From: Flavobacterium luteum | Lineage (GTDB): Bacteria; Bacteroidota; Bacteroidia; Flavobacteriales; Flavobacteriaceae | DNA: 64,000 nucleotides | Direction of reading: 5' to 3' | NCBI RefSeq assembly: GCF_008806775.1 | Contig: NZ_WAEM01000001.1 | Location: 791,422-855,421, forward strand | In this document: piece after piece, positions 9,544-16,829 of the stretch | Layout of the letters: each line of letters starts with the position of its first letter | How positions within the stretch are numbered: the stretch's first letter is position 1 | Position numbers and translations under genes: made by a program | The notes under the pieces: model-generated | What the model saw: only the letters and a program-made list of their open reading frames with translations | What the model was told of the DNA's origin: nothing | Database searches by the model: none

Positions 9544-10347
9544 ATGGAGATTTCTCAAATTATAGGATATATACTCGCCATTTTTGTTGGTATGACTTTA
9601 GGCATGTTGGGCAGCGGAGGCTCTATACTTTCGGTTCCAATACTGGTTTATGTAATGGGTATAGAACCTACATTGGCAACAGCCTATTCTTTATTTGTAA
9701 TTGGTTCAGCATCACTAGTTGGCGGTATTCAAAAAGCCAAACAAAACCAAGTCGATTTCAAGAAAGTGTTACTATTTGGTATTCCTACAGTGATTACTGT
9801 ATTTTTTACACGCAAAATTTTAGTTCCAAGAATTCCAACGATTCTATTAGAAACAGACCATTTTACTTTAAGTAAATCGGTGTTAATTATGCTAGTTTTT
9901 GCGGTAGTGATGATTGTAGCATCCGTTAAAATGATCAAACCATCAGAAGTCATAATATATATAGGAGAAGAAAAAATCAATTATTATAAAATCGGCCTAC
10001 AAGGTATTGCTATAGGTTTAATTTCTGGATTTGTAGGTGCAGGTGGAGGTTTTCTGATTATTCCAACATTATTATTTCTAGCTAAAACACCAATGAAAAT
10101 GGCGGTAGGAACCTCTCTTTTTATAGTAGCTTCTCAATCTTTAATAGGATTTATAGGAGATATTCAAGTAAATCAAATTATTGATTGGAAATTACTGTTG
10201 CTTTTTACTATTTGTTCCATCTTTGGAATTTTCATTGGAAATTTCATAACTAAAAAGGTTGAAGGCAACAAACTCAAAACTGCATTTGGTTGGTTTGTTT
10301 TAGCTATGGGAATATACATTGTAATCAGAGAGCTTTTATTAAACTAA
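9544..10347 (+). CDS. Sulfite exporter TauE/SafE family membrane protein
   Basis: The protein has 267 residues and about eight hydrophobic segments arranged as two homologous halves. Each half begins with a glycine-rich motif: GMLGSGGSILSVP near the N-terminus and GFVGAGGGFLIIP near residue 160. This is the TauE/SafE (DUF81) fold, which moves sulfite, thiosulfate or sulfonates across the inner membrane. It sits between a Crp/Fnr regulator and a persulfide-dioxygenase-like enzyme, so sulfite, the product of persulfide oxidation, is the most plausible cargo. Upstream, a CATCTTTG box (9517-9524) differs from the -7 consensus by one base, and a short TTTGT-N3-ACAAA inverted repeat (9487-9499) could be a regulator site; both are weak. 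Confidence 0.88.
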   Translation: MEISQIIGYILAIFVGMTLGMLGSGGSILSVPILVYVMGIEPTLATAYSLFVIGSASLVGGIQKAKQNQVDFKKVLLFGIPTVITVFFTRKILVPRIPTILLETDHFTLSKSVLIMLVFAVVMIVASVKMIKPSEVIIYIGEEKINYYKIGLQGIAIGLISGFVGAGGGFLIIPTLLFLAKTPMKMAVGTSLFIVASQSLIGFIGDIQVNQIIDWKLLLLFTICSIFGIFIGNFITKKVEGNKLKTAFGWFVLAMGIYIVIRELLLN

Positions 10348-10416
10348 TTGCATCATAAATGTATCATTTGTTACCAATTACTATCAAAATAGAGATTAAT
10401 TTTACGCTAAATCAAA

Positions 10417-11829
10417 ATGAAAATGAAAATAGAGCAAATTTATACAGGTTGTTTGGCACAAGGTGCGTATTATATAGAAAGTAATGGGGAAGTAGCTATT
10501 ATTGATCCTTTGCGTGAAGTGCAACCTTATATAGACAAAGCCAATAGAAACCATGCTAAAATAAAATACATTTTTGAAACTCATTTTCATGCTGATTTTG
10601 TAAGTGGCCACGTAACGCTTGCTGAAAAAACAGGGGCGCCTATCGTTTTTGGTCCTAATGCAAATCCAAGTTTTAAAGCCCATATTGCCAATGACGGAGA
10701 AGTGTTTCATTTAGGTGAAATAACCATTACAGCCCTTCACACTCCTGGGCATACCATGGAAAGTACTTGCTATCTACTGAAAGATAAAAATGGTGTAGAA
10801 TATGCGCTTTTTAGTGGCGATACTTTATTTCTAGGAGATGTTGGCAGACCAGATTTAGCTCAGAAAGCAGCTCACATGACTCAAGAGCAATTAGCAGGAA
10901 TACTTTTTGACAGTTTACGAACAAAAATAATAACTTTGCCAGATAATGTTATTGTTTATCCAGCACACGGTGCAGGAAGTGCCTGCGGTAAAAATTTAAG
11001 TAAAGAAACTGTTGGAACTATTGGCGAACAAAAGAAAATCAATTATGCGCTTCGTGAAGATATGACAAGGGAAGAATTCATTAACGAGGTTACAGATGGA
11101 TTATTACCACCTCCTGCTTATTTTCCTATGAATGTTAGGCTAAACAAAGAAGGCTACGAAAATGTTGATGATATTATAAAAGAAGCTATTGCTTATGAAC
11201 CCAAAACCTTCGAATTAGTTGCTAACGAAACTGATGCATTAATTCTAGATGTGCGTCATCAGGATGATTTTGCTAAGGGTCATATTCCAAAATCTATTTT
11301 TATTGGCATTGACGGTAATTTTGCTCCTTGGGTAGGGTCATTAATTATCGATAGTAAACATCCTATACTTCTAGTAACTCCATTAGGAAAGGAAAATGAA
11401 ACCATTATGCGATTAGCAAGAGTGGGTTATGACCATACCTTGGGCTACCTTAAAGGGGGTTTTGAATCTTGGAAAAAGAAAGGTTTTGAATATGATACTG
11501 TTAATTCGGTTTCTGCCGAAGAATTAGAAGAAAAGATTCTACATAAAGCCCCAGTTTTTGATGTTAGAAAACCTGGAGAATATGCTGCAGAACACATTCT
11601 TGATGTTGCTTCGACCCCTTTAGATTTTCTAAACGACCATTTAGATGAGTTTCCAAAGGAACAGAATTTCTATTTGCATTGTGCTGGAGGATACCGTTCG
11701 ATGATTGCTGCTTCAATATTAAAAGCCCGTGGTTATCATAATGCAATTAACGTTTTAGGTGGTTTTGATGCTATTAAAAAAACAGGGATAAAAACAACAA
11801 ATTATGTTTGTCCTTGTACTTTAAAATAA
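10417..11829 (+). CDS. Persulfide dioxygenase-like MBL hydrolase with two rhodanese domains
   Basis: The protein has 470 residues and is cytoplasmic. Residues 1-240 form an ETHE1-like metallo-beta-lactamase fold. THFHAD (His56, His58, Asp60), TPGHT (His112) and FSGDT (Asp135) supply the single-iron triad expected for His56/His112/Asp135. Phe61 replaces the usual His of HxHxDH, which this type does not need for iron. Two rhodanese domains follow. The first (about 260-350) has VTPLGKE where the catalytic Cys loop should be and is probably non-catalytic. The second (about 370-460) has Cys near residue 422 in LHCAGGYRS. The likely job is oxidising persulfide sulfur to sulfite and passing sulfur between proteins. 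ATG codons at 10417 and 10423 both fit. Confidence 0.85.
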   Translation: MKMKIEQIYTGCLAQGAYYIESNGEVAIIDPLREVQPYIDKANRNHAKIKYIFETHFHADFVSGHVTLAEKTGAPIVFGPNANPSFKAHIANDGEVFHLGEITITALHTPGHTMESTCYLLKDKNGVEYALFSGDTLFLGDVGRPDLAQKAAHMTQEQLAGILFDSLRTKIITLPDNVIVYPAHGAGSACGKNLSKETVGTIGEQKKINYALREDMTREEFINEVTDGLLPPPAYFPMNVRLNKEGYENVDDIIKEAIAYEPKTFELVANETDALILDVRHQDDFAKGHIPKSIFIGIDGNFAPWVGSLIIDSKHPILLVTPLGKENETIMRLARVGYDHTLGYLKGGFESWKKKGFEYDTVNSVSAEELEEKILHKAPVFDVRKPGEYAAEHILDVASTPLDFLNDHLDEFPKEQNFYLHCAGGYRSMIAASILKARGYHNAINVLGGFDAIKKTGIKTTNYVCPCTLK

Positions 11830-11841
11830 AAAATATTAGTC

Positions 11842-12117
11842 ATGAATAATTTTGATACTTCCATTGAATCAAAAAAGCTAGGATTAATTGACTTTTTTGC
11901 AACATGGTATAGCTCATTTAAAACACAATCTCCTATTTTGAAACAAATAAAAGACAGATTAGGAGAGTGGGTTACTATACTCAAAGTTTATGTGGATAAA
12001 AAACAACAAATTTATAATCACTATTAAATTCGTGGCATTCCTAAAATGATTTTAATTCAGAAAGGCAAAAAGTTATATACAGAATCTAGAGTGTTATTTA
12101 GAGAAGAAAATAATTAA
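11842..12117 (+). pseudogene. Decayed thioredoxin with lost active-site cysteines and in-frame stop
   Basis: Translation from 11842 gives a thioredoxin-like sequence: LIDFFATW, then YSSF where WCGPC should be, then QSPILKQIKDRLG and a beta strand (VTILKVYVDKKQQI). A TAA at 12025-12027 interrupts the frame. Reading on in the same frame gives IRGIP, the conserved cis-proline motif of thioredoxins, then ILIQKGKKL, ending at TAA 12115-12117. Both redox cysteines are gone and the fold is cut before the last beta strands, so the gene should be non-functional as a thioredoxin. It lies 12 bases after the rhodanese protein, so it was probably the operon's sulfur-accepting or reducing partner. A short peptide of 61 residues may still be made. 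Confidence 0.85.
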
Positions 12118-12185
12118 AACTATTTTGGAAAAAAGAAATTAGAAAAGTGAAAATACCAATAATTTAAACAGTTAAATTAATCAAG

Positions 12186-12389
12186 ATGAAAAAGAATATA
12201 GGTTTAACAGACAAAATCATTAGAGTCGCAGCAGCAATTTTTGTAGCAATATTATATTTTATAGGAACAATAAGTGGAACTATTGCTATTATTTTAGGAA
12301 TATTTGCTTTAATTATGATTCTTACAAGTTTTGTAAGTTTCTGTCCATTATATTTTCCTTTTGGGATAAATACCAGAAAAAAGAAATGA
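12186..12389 (+). CDS. DUF2892 (YgaP-like) small inner membrane protein
   Basis: The protein has 67 residues. The N-terminus MKKNIGLTDKIIRV is the signature of the DUF2892 family, followed by two membrane-spanning segments separated by a short GTISGT turn and a conserved SFCPLYFPFGI near the end. In YgaP this module is fused to a rhodanese domain that handles sulfane sulfur at the membrane. Here it is encoded separately at the end of the sulfur-handling group, which fits a role beside the rhodanese protein encoded at 10417. The single Cys in FCPLYFPFG could take part in sulfur transfer; this is inference. Confidence 0.85.
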   Translation: MKKNIGLTDKIIRVAAAIFVAILYFIGTISGTIAIILGIFALIMILTSFVSFCPLYFPFGINTRKKK

Positions 12390-12419
12390 AATAATTTTAA
12401 AAATTTAATAATTATAACT

Positions 12420-12650
12420 TTAAACTGTAGAAAATTTACTTTTACATTGATCTAAATTAAATTGACTATGCTCTAATTCGTTAAGAGTTATAGTCATATC
12501 TAAAGTTAATCTTCTAAGCAATTGATAATCATTTGCATCATTATATTTTTGAATTTTTAGTCTAATTTCGTGTAGTTCATTTTCTAACATCTCGATAGTT
12601 TCTTTAGCCTTTTTTACTTGATCGACATATATTTGACAAGAATCATTCAT
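12420..12650 (-). CDS. Small coiled-coil protein, paralogue 1
   Basis: The protein has 76 residues and starts MNDS. It is largely helical, with heptad-like charge and leucine spacing (KAKETIEMLENELHEIRLKI, then LRRLTLDM and LNELEHSQ). It is a clear paralogue of the next minus-strand gene: both have an N-terminal M-N/D-DS, a central KAKE-x-I-x-x-LE-x-EL-x-E-x-R and a C-terminal EL-E/K-HSQ. It has no signal peptide or membrane segment. Function unknown; two small paralogous coiled coils in tandem could form hetero-oligomers. Confidence 0.6.
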   Translation of the reverse strand: MNDSCQIYVDQVKKAKETIEMLENELHEIRLKIQKYNDANDYQLLRRLTLDMTITLNELEHSQFNLDQCKSKFSTV

Positions 12651-12707
12651 ATTACATTTCTATTTATTATTAAATTTTAAGGGATATTTTTATTTATTGT
12701 AAATGAA

Positions 12708-12932
12708 TTATAAAATACTATTGGGCTTTTCAAGAACTAATTGACTATGTTTTAATTCATAAATAGCCTTAGACATTCTAATATTTATTCTCTTTAATTC
12801 ATGCATTAGATTAATATTAAATTGATCTGAATTTAGTTTATTCCGAACTTCTAACAATTCCTTTTCTAAAACAGAAATTTTTTCTTTAGCCTTGATTGCC
12901 TTCTGTTCGTATTTTAGATAGGAATCATCCAT
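12708..12932 (-). CDS. Small coiled-coil protein, paralogue 2
   Basis: The protein has 74 residues, MDDSYLKYEQKAIKAKEKI at the start and YELKHSQL near the end. It is a tandem paralogue of the protein encoded at 12420-12650, 57 bases away, and is probably transcribed first. The shared KAKE, LE-x-EL and HSQ positions with diverged linkers suggest purifying selection rather than chance open frames. Predicted helical and cytoplasmic. Function unknown. Confidence 0.6.
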   Translation of the reverse strand: MDDSYLKYEQKAIKAKEKISVLEKELLEVRNKLNSDQFNINLMHELKRINIRMSKAIYELKHSQLVLEKPNSIL

Positions 12933-13041
12933 AATATTAATAAATGTTTAACTATAGTATTACAACAAAATTAAATACTATATTCATAACACACAATCAC
13001 TAAATTTAGTGATTTTTATATATTCCTTATAAATATGAAGT

Positions 13042-13068
13042 AAAAAAAAAGCGCCAATTAAAGCGCTT
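13042..13068 (-). terminator. Rho-independent terminator after the J-domain/KTSC gene
   Basis: Read on the minus strand: AAGCGC, an eight-base loop, GCGCTT, then a run of T. It lies 24 bases beyond the stop of the gene at 13092-13532. Confidence 0.75.
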
Positions 13069-13091
13069 AAATATTCTATAAAAATGAATTA

Positions 13092-13532
13092 TTATTCCTG
13101 ATTGCTAACTTTTCTGTAAGGAAAAGCATTAAAAATGTGTCTTTTTGCAAATCTACTTGGCGATTCTGCATTAACCATCTTAATATATGTAGCTTTAGGA
13201 ACACTAATAAACTCATAGCTACTTCCGTTAGAAAAATTTACAGACAATCTTATATTTTCATATTTATAATCTAAAATAGTACACGTAGCAATAGTCTCAT
13301 TATATTCAGGTAATCCTTGCTTTATAGTCTCTGGGTTTATGCTTACTAAGAAATGATAAGCTTCAATTATTTCTTTACTTTTTTCTTCAGCTTCTTTTAA
13401 TCCGGCTTCATTTCCTTGAAATTTATCAGGATGGCTTTCTTTCATTGCATTCCTGTAAATAGTTTTTAAATCCTTTAATGCTACCATTTTATCAACATTT
13501 AGTAGCTTTCTGTATTCAACAATTTTTTTCAT
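13092..13532 (-). CDS. J-domain protein with C-terminal KTSC domain
   Basis: The protein has 146 residues. Residues 1-70 form a DnaJ-like domain with the HPD motif (34-36) in KESHPDKF, which stimulates Hsp70 ATPase activity. Residues about 78-146 resemble the KTSC domain, a small beta-rich module named for a KTSC motif; here the strands LDYKYENIRLSVNFSNGSSY and the C-terminal RHIFNAFPYR fit, while the start of the domain reads ATCTILDY, so the match is partial. The combination suggests a cochaperone that targets Hsp70 to specific clients or nucleic acid; the target is unknown. No signal peptide. Single-gene transcript ending in a good terminator. Confidence 0.75.
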   Translation of the reverse strand: MKKIVEYRKLLNVDKMVALKDLKTIYRNAMKESHPDKFQGNEAGLKEAEEKSKEIIEAYHFLVSINPETIKQGLPEYNETIATCTILDYKYENIRLSVNFSNGSSYEFISVPKATYIKMVNAESPSRFAKRHIFNAFPYRKVSNQE

Positions 13533-13710
13533 ATAAAAGTATAACGTATTGTTTTTTAGCGTTTAACTAAATAATTTGATAGTAAAAACGATAATTTTTT
13601 TGCAAATGTACATTTTTTAAAAAGAATTACAATATTTTTTTCTTGAAGTGTATAAAGTTAAATTTTAACACTCAAAAATTGCATTATATGCAATATATCA
13701 ATAAATTCAT

Positions 13711-13718
13711 TACATTTG
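13711..13718 (+). promoter_or_regulatory. Candidate -7 promoter box (TACATTTG) for the endonuclease gene
   Basis: This is an exact TANNTTTG match 21 bases before the ATG at 13739. The nearest upstream TTG is 29 bases away, longer than the usual 17-23, so the -33 element is uncertain. Confidence 0.45.
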
Positions 13719-13738
13719 TCTAACTAAAATTTATAAAA

Positions 13739-15709
13739 ATGATGAAAAACTTGTTTTTCGCACTGTTATTTTTGTGTTCCTATGTTTCGTCCTATGGACA
13801 GATTGTAATTAATGAAATTGATGCCGATACTCCAAGTTCTGATATTTTGGAGTTTGTTGAACTTAAATCAACTGCACCAACCTTTTCACTTGATGGTTAT
13901 GTTTTAGTTTTTTTTAATGGTACAACATCAGGAACAGGAACTTTAAGTTATTTTTCTTTAGATTTAGATGGATTAAAAACTGATGTAAATGGAATAATTA
14001 CCATTGGAAATCCTACGGTTTCTCCAACACCTGCTTTAACTTTTCCTGTTGCAAAATTAGAAAACGGACCTGATGCAGTGGCTTTATATTTAGGAAATGC
14101 TATAGACTTCCCTTTAGGTACAAATGCTAAATCTGCTGGACTTATAGATGCTATAACTTATTCTGATAAAGTAGCACTAAAACCAACTGCACTGATGAAT
14201 ATTTTAGGAATTACAATATGCCCCAATGAGAATCAATCACTTGCAGTTGAAACACAATCTATACAGCGAAAAAATGATGGGACTTATGAAATTAAAACTC
14301 CAACGCCTGGAGTAAACAATGATGGTACTGGATTTATTTTTAACTATATAAATACAACTACTAATTTAACAACTATTACTGAAGGTCAGAATTTAATTGT
14401 TACCTCTACATTGAGTCGATCCGTTACAGACGCTCCACTTACCTTAACTTTTAAATTAAATAATGGTAGTTTTAATTCTAATGATATTTCAGGCAATTTG
14501 AGTATAACAATTCCTATAGGAGCAACTTCTGGAAGTGCAACTGTATTAATTAAAAATGATGGTGTAAATGAGGGTGATGAAGAATTAAAAGTACAACTAA
14601 CAACTCCATCGACCGAATATTATTTAAATAATAATAGTATAATTGTAAGAGTTAATGATATAAATTTTGCTGTTCTACCTTTTGGGTCTCCCCTAAATCC
14701 TACTTATGGTTTAGTGGCAAGTACTGCTCCAGCAAATTATTATTCTTCTATTGAAGGTCTCTCTGGTCAAGCATTAAAATTAGGTTTACAAAATATTATT
14801 GCTAATCCAGCCGTAGTTCGTGCGCATGTATATGGCGATATATACGATATTTTAAATAAATCCGATCAAAATCCGGCAAATAGCAATCAAGTTTGGTTGA
14901 TGTATGTAGAACAGCCACGTTCAAAAATTGATGCACAAGAGGGTAATAGTATAATTGGAAAATGGAATAGAGAACATATTTTTCCTCAATCTCGTGGTGG
15001 TTTCGCTGATGCTACTAGTGGTTTTCCTGCGGGAATAAATAATTGGACTACCACAGGCCCCGATGTAATTGCTACTGGTCATGGTGATGCACATCATATT
15101 AGAGCTGAAGACGGTCAAGAAAACACTTCAAGAGGGAATAAAAATTATGGAATTGATTATAAAGGACCAACTGGAAATAAAGGCACTTGGCGCGGTGATG
15201 TTGCTAGAGCATTATTTTATATGGCAGTTCGTTATAATGGATTGAGTGTTGTAAATGGAAATCCTTCTGTTAGTAGCATTGGTGAGATTGGTGATTTAGC
15301 CACTTTGTTAGATTGGAATCGATTTGAAAAAGTTGATGATTTTGAAATGAATAGAAATAACTACATTTATACTTGGCAAGTAAACAGAAACCCATTTATT
15401 GATTATCCTAGTCTAGCCGATTATATTTGGGGACCAAATGTTGGACAACCGTGGTCTTCATCATTATCAACAAATGTTTTTAATGATTTAAATATTGCAA
15501 TTTTTCCAAATCCTGCAAAAGACTATTTAATGGTTTCGGGTTTAAAAAACGAAGGCACTATCGAAATTTATTCTGTCACAGGTTCATTACTATTAAGAAA
15601 CCCAATACTTGATAGTACCAGATTAAATTTAAACTTAACTTCAGGAATGTATTTAGCAAAAATAACCTCTGAGGGTAAATCAGTTTTAAAGAAAATTATC
15701 ATAAAATAA
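13739..15709 (+). CDS. Secreted endonuclease I family nuclease with T9SS type A sorting domain
   Basis: The protein has 656 residues. A signal peptide ends at SYGQ. Residues about 22-165 resemble a lamin-tail-like domain (INEIDADTP and FVELKS). Residues about 205-305 look like a Calx-beta-type sandwich (ITEGQN, then DGVNEGDEEL). The nuclease domain (about 335-565) has WNREHIFPQSRG (408-419) and DAHHIRAED (about 450-458), the beta-beta-alpha-metal core of endonuclease I; the usual DLHHLRP is altered at several positions but both histidines remain. From NIAIFPNPAK onward is a type A sorting domain. It should degrade extracellular DNA or RNA for nutrients. Confidence 0.9.
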   Translation: MMKNLFFALLFLCSYVSSYGQIVINEIDADTPSSDILEFVELKSTAPTFSLDGYVLVFFNGTTSGTGTLSYFSLDLDGLKTDVNGIITIGNPTVSPTPALTFPVAKLENGPDAVALYLGNAIDFPLGTNAKSAGLIDAITYSDKVALKPTALMNILGITICPNENQSLAVETQSIQRKNDGTYEIKTPTPGVNNDGTGFIFNYINTTTNLTTITEGQNLIVTSTLSRSVTDAPLTLTFKLNNGSFNSNDISGNLSITIPIGATSGSATVLIKNDGVNEGDEELKVQLTTPSTEYYLNNNSIIVRVNDINFAVLPFGSPLNPTYGLVASTAPANYYSSIEGLSGQALKLGLQNIIANPAVVRAHVYGDIYDILNKSDQNPANSNQVWLMYVEQPRSKIDAQEGNSIIGKWNREHIFPQSRGGFADATSGFPAGINNWTTTGPDVIATGHGDAHHIRAEDGQENTSRGNKNYGIDYKGPTGNKGTWRGDVARALFYMAVRYNGLSVVNGNPSVSSIGEIGDLATLLDWNRFEKVDDFEMNRNNYIYTWQVNRNPFIDYPSLADYIWGPNVGQPWSSSLSTNVFNDLNIAIFPNPAKDYLMVSGLKNEGTIEIYSVTGSLLLRNPILDSTRLNLNLTSGMYLAKITSEGKSVLKKIIIK

Positions 15710-15781
15710 TTCTATTTATTAAATGAACACAAACCATTGGAATCCTATTTTTCTGATGGTTTTCTTTTATTAGTTTTGAGT

Positions 15782-16327
15782 ATGAAAATTACATTACCTA
15801 TAAAACCAAATTCATTCAAAAATACTTTTTGCGTTTTTAAAGAAGTCCCTCTAATAGAGATTGAAAATATAAAAAGTAATTTTATAAGTTCATCTGGAAG
15901 CACTTACTATTATACTGAATTAGGAATGTACAGATTGTCCAATCATTGGGGAAGACTTGCCAATAGTAAGTGGCGTTTAGAATCTTTAGAGATAGAGAAT
16001 CAATCAAAAACTAAACTAGGGTTTGCATTGTGGGAGGATTTCTATCCTGACAACTCAAAAGAGGAATTGTATTATATTACAACCGATTTTAAAACTAAAA
16101 CGGTTAACTACCAACACAAAAATAATCCTTTATATGATAACAAAGCAGTACTCCGAAACAGTTTTGAAACTACTAAAAAGATAAAGCAAATTCGTAATCT
16201 TCTCAATTTAACCTCTTGGGCAAAACATTTTGAATATTACGATTTAGAAGTTTTACAAGAAAAAATAATAACAGATTTGATGTTTACTAATAAACCTTTA
16301 GAGGAAATAAAAAGAGATTTAAGATGA
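15782..16327 (+). CDS. Hypothetical protein
   Basis: The protein has 181 residues from ATG 15782; an upstream TTG at 15737 would add a short hydrophobic stretch that looks non-coding. It is a beta-rich, aromatic-rich domain (YYYTELGMYRLSNHWGRL and LGFALWEDFYPD) with a helical tail, and has no signal peptide from the chosen start. I do not recognise the family. Its stop overlaps the start of the next small gene (ATGA), so it heads a set of small genes running to mnmE. Confidence 0.65.
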   Translation: MKITLPIKPNSFKNTFCVFKEVPLIEIENIKSNFISSSGSTYYYTELGMYRLSNHWGRLANSKWRLESLEIENQSKTKLGFALWEDFYPDNSKEELYYITTDFKTKTVNYQHKNNPLYDNKAVLRNSFETTKKIKQIRNLLNLTSWAKHFEYYDLEVLQEKIITDLMFTNKPLEEIKRDLR

Positions 16328-16476
16328 GTAGAAATAACGAAAAGAACATCAAAAAGCACAATGATAAATTGCACAAAGAGCAAGATAAAGCTAAAAAAGC
16401 AATCGTTGTCAGAAAAGAAAAATTGAAAGAAATTGTAAAAAAATTCAATGAAAATAACATATCAAAAAACAACTAA
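16324..16476 (+). CDS. Small lysine-rich protein, translationally coupled
   Basis: The predicted product has 50 residues. It starts MSRNNEKNIKKHNDKLHKEQ and is strongly basic and helical, ending ISKNN. It overlaps the previous gene by four bases (ATGA), the best support for its being real. No known family. It could be a small nucleic-acid- or ribosome-associated protein; this is inference from charge alone. Confidence 0.5.
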   Translation: MSRNNEKNIKKHNDKLHKEQDKAKKAIVVRKEKLKEIVKKFNENNISKNN

Positions 16477-16487
16477 ATTAAGAATAT

Positions 16488-16709
16488 ATGAAAAGTAATA
16501 AATTTATTGTTTTAAAAGAAAGTGTACAAGAAATAATAGATCTAATAGCCCTAAAAAATAATAAAGAAGCTAATAATAGATTAGTAGAAGTAAGCGAATT
16601 ACTAGATGAACTTCTCGATTTTTCTGAAGAAGATGAAGATTTAATGCAAATAAGTCGCTATCAGGTTTTGCTGAATCAATTGCATCAAAAAATTAATTTT
16701 GGCGATTAG
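16488..16709 (+). CDS. Small acidic helical protein
   Basis: The protein has 73 residues, beginning MKSNKFIVLKESVQEIIDLI. It is predicted all-helical with an acidic middle (LDELLDFSEEDEDLMQI) and no membrane segment. It lies 11 bases after the lysine-rich gene, and the two have opposite net charge. The next gene is mnmE, 120 bases on. Family unknown. Confidence 0.55.
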   Translation: MKSNKFIVLKESVQEIIDLIALKNNKEANNRLVEVSELLDELLDFSEEDEDLMQISRYQVLLNQLHQKINFGD

Positions 16710-16829
16710 TAAAACAAATTCTTCTTCTTATATTATTTACCTCCGTAATTCTGTAATAAAGCATTGCATTTATGATGTTTTATTATTACAAAATAAATCT
16801 TTGTAACTTTACCGTTTTATTTACAATTT

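Noticed and set aside
9522..9875. Plus-strand open frame of 117 codons overlapping the TauE gene
   Set aside because: A frame-shifted reading of the TauE gene with unlikely composition; the other frame gives a clear membrane protein.
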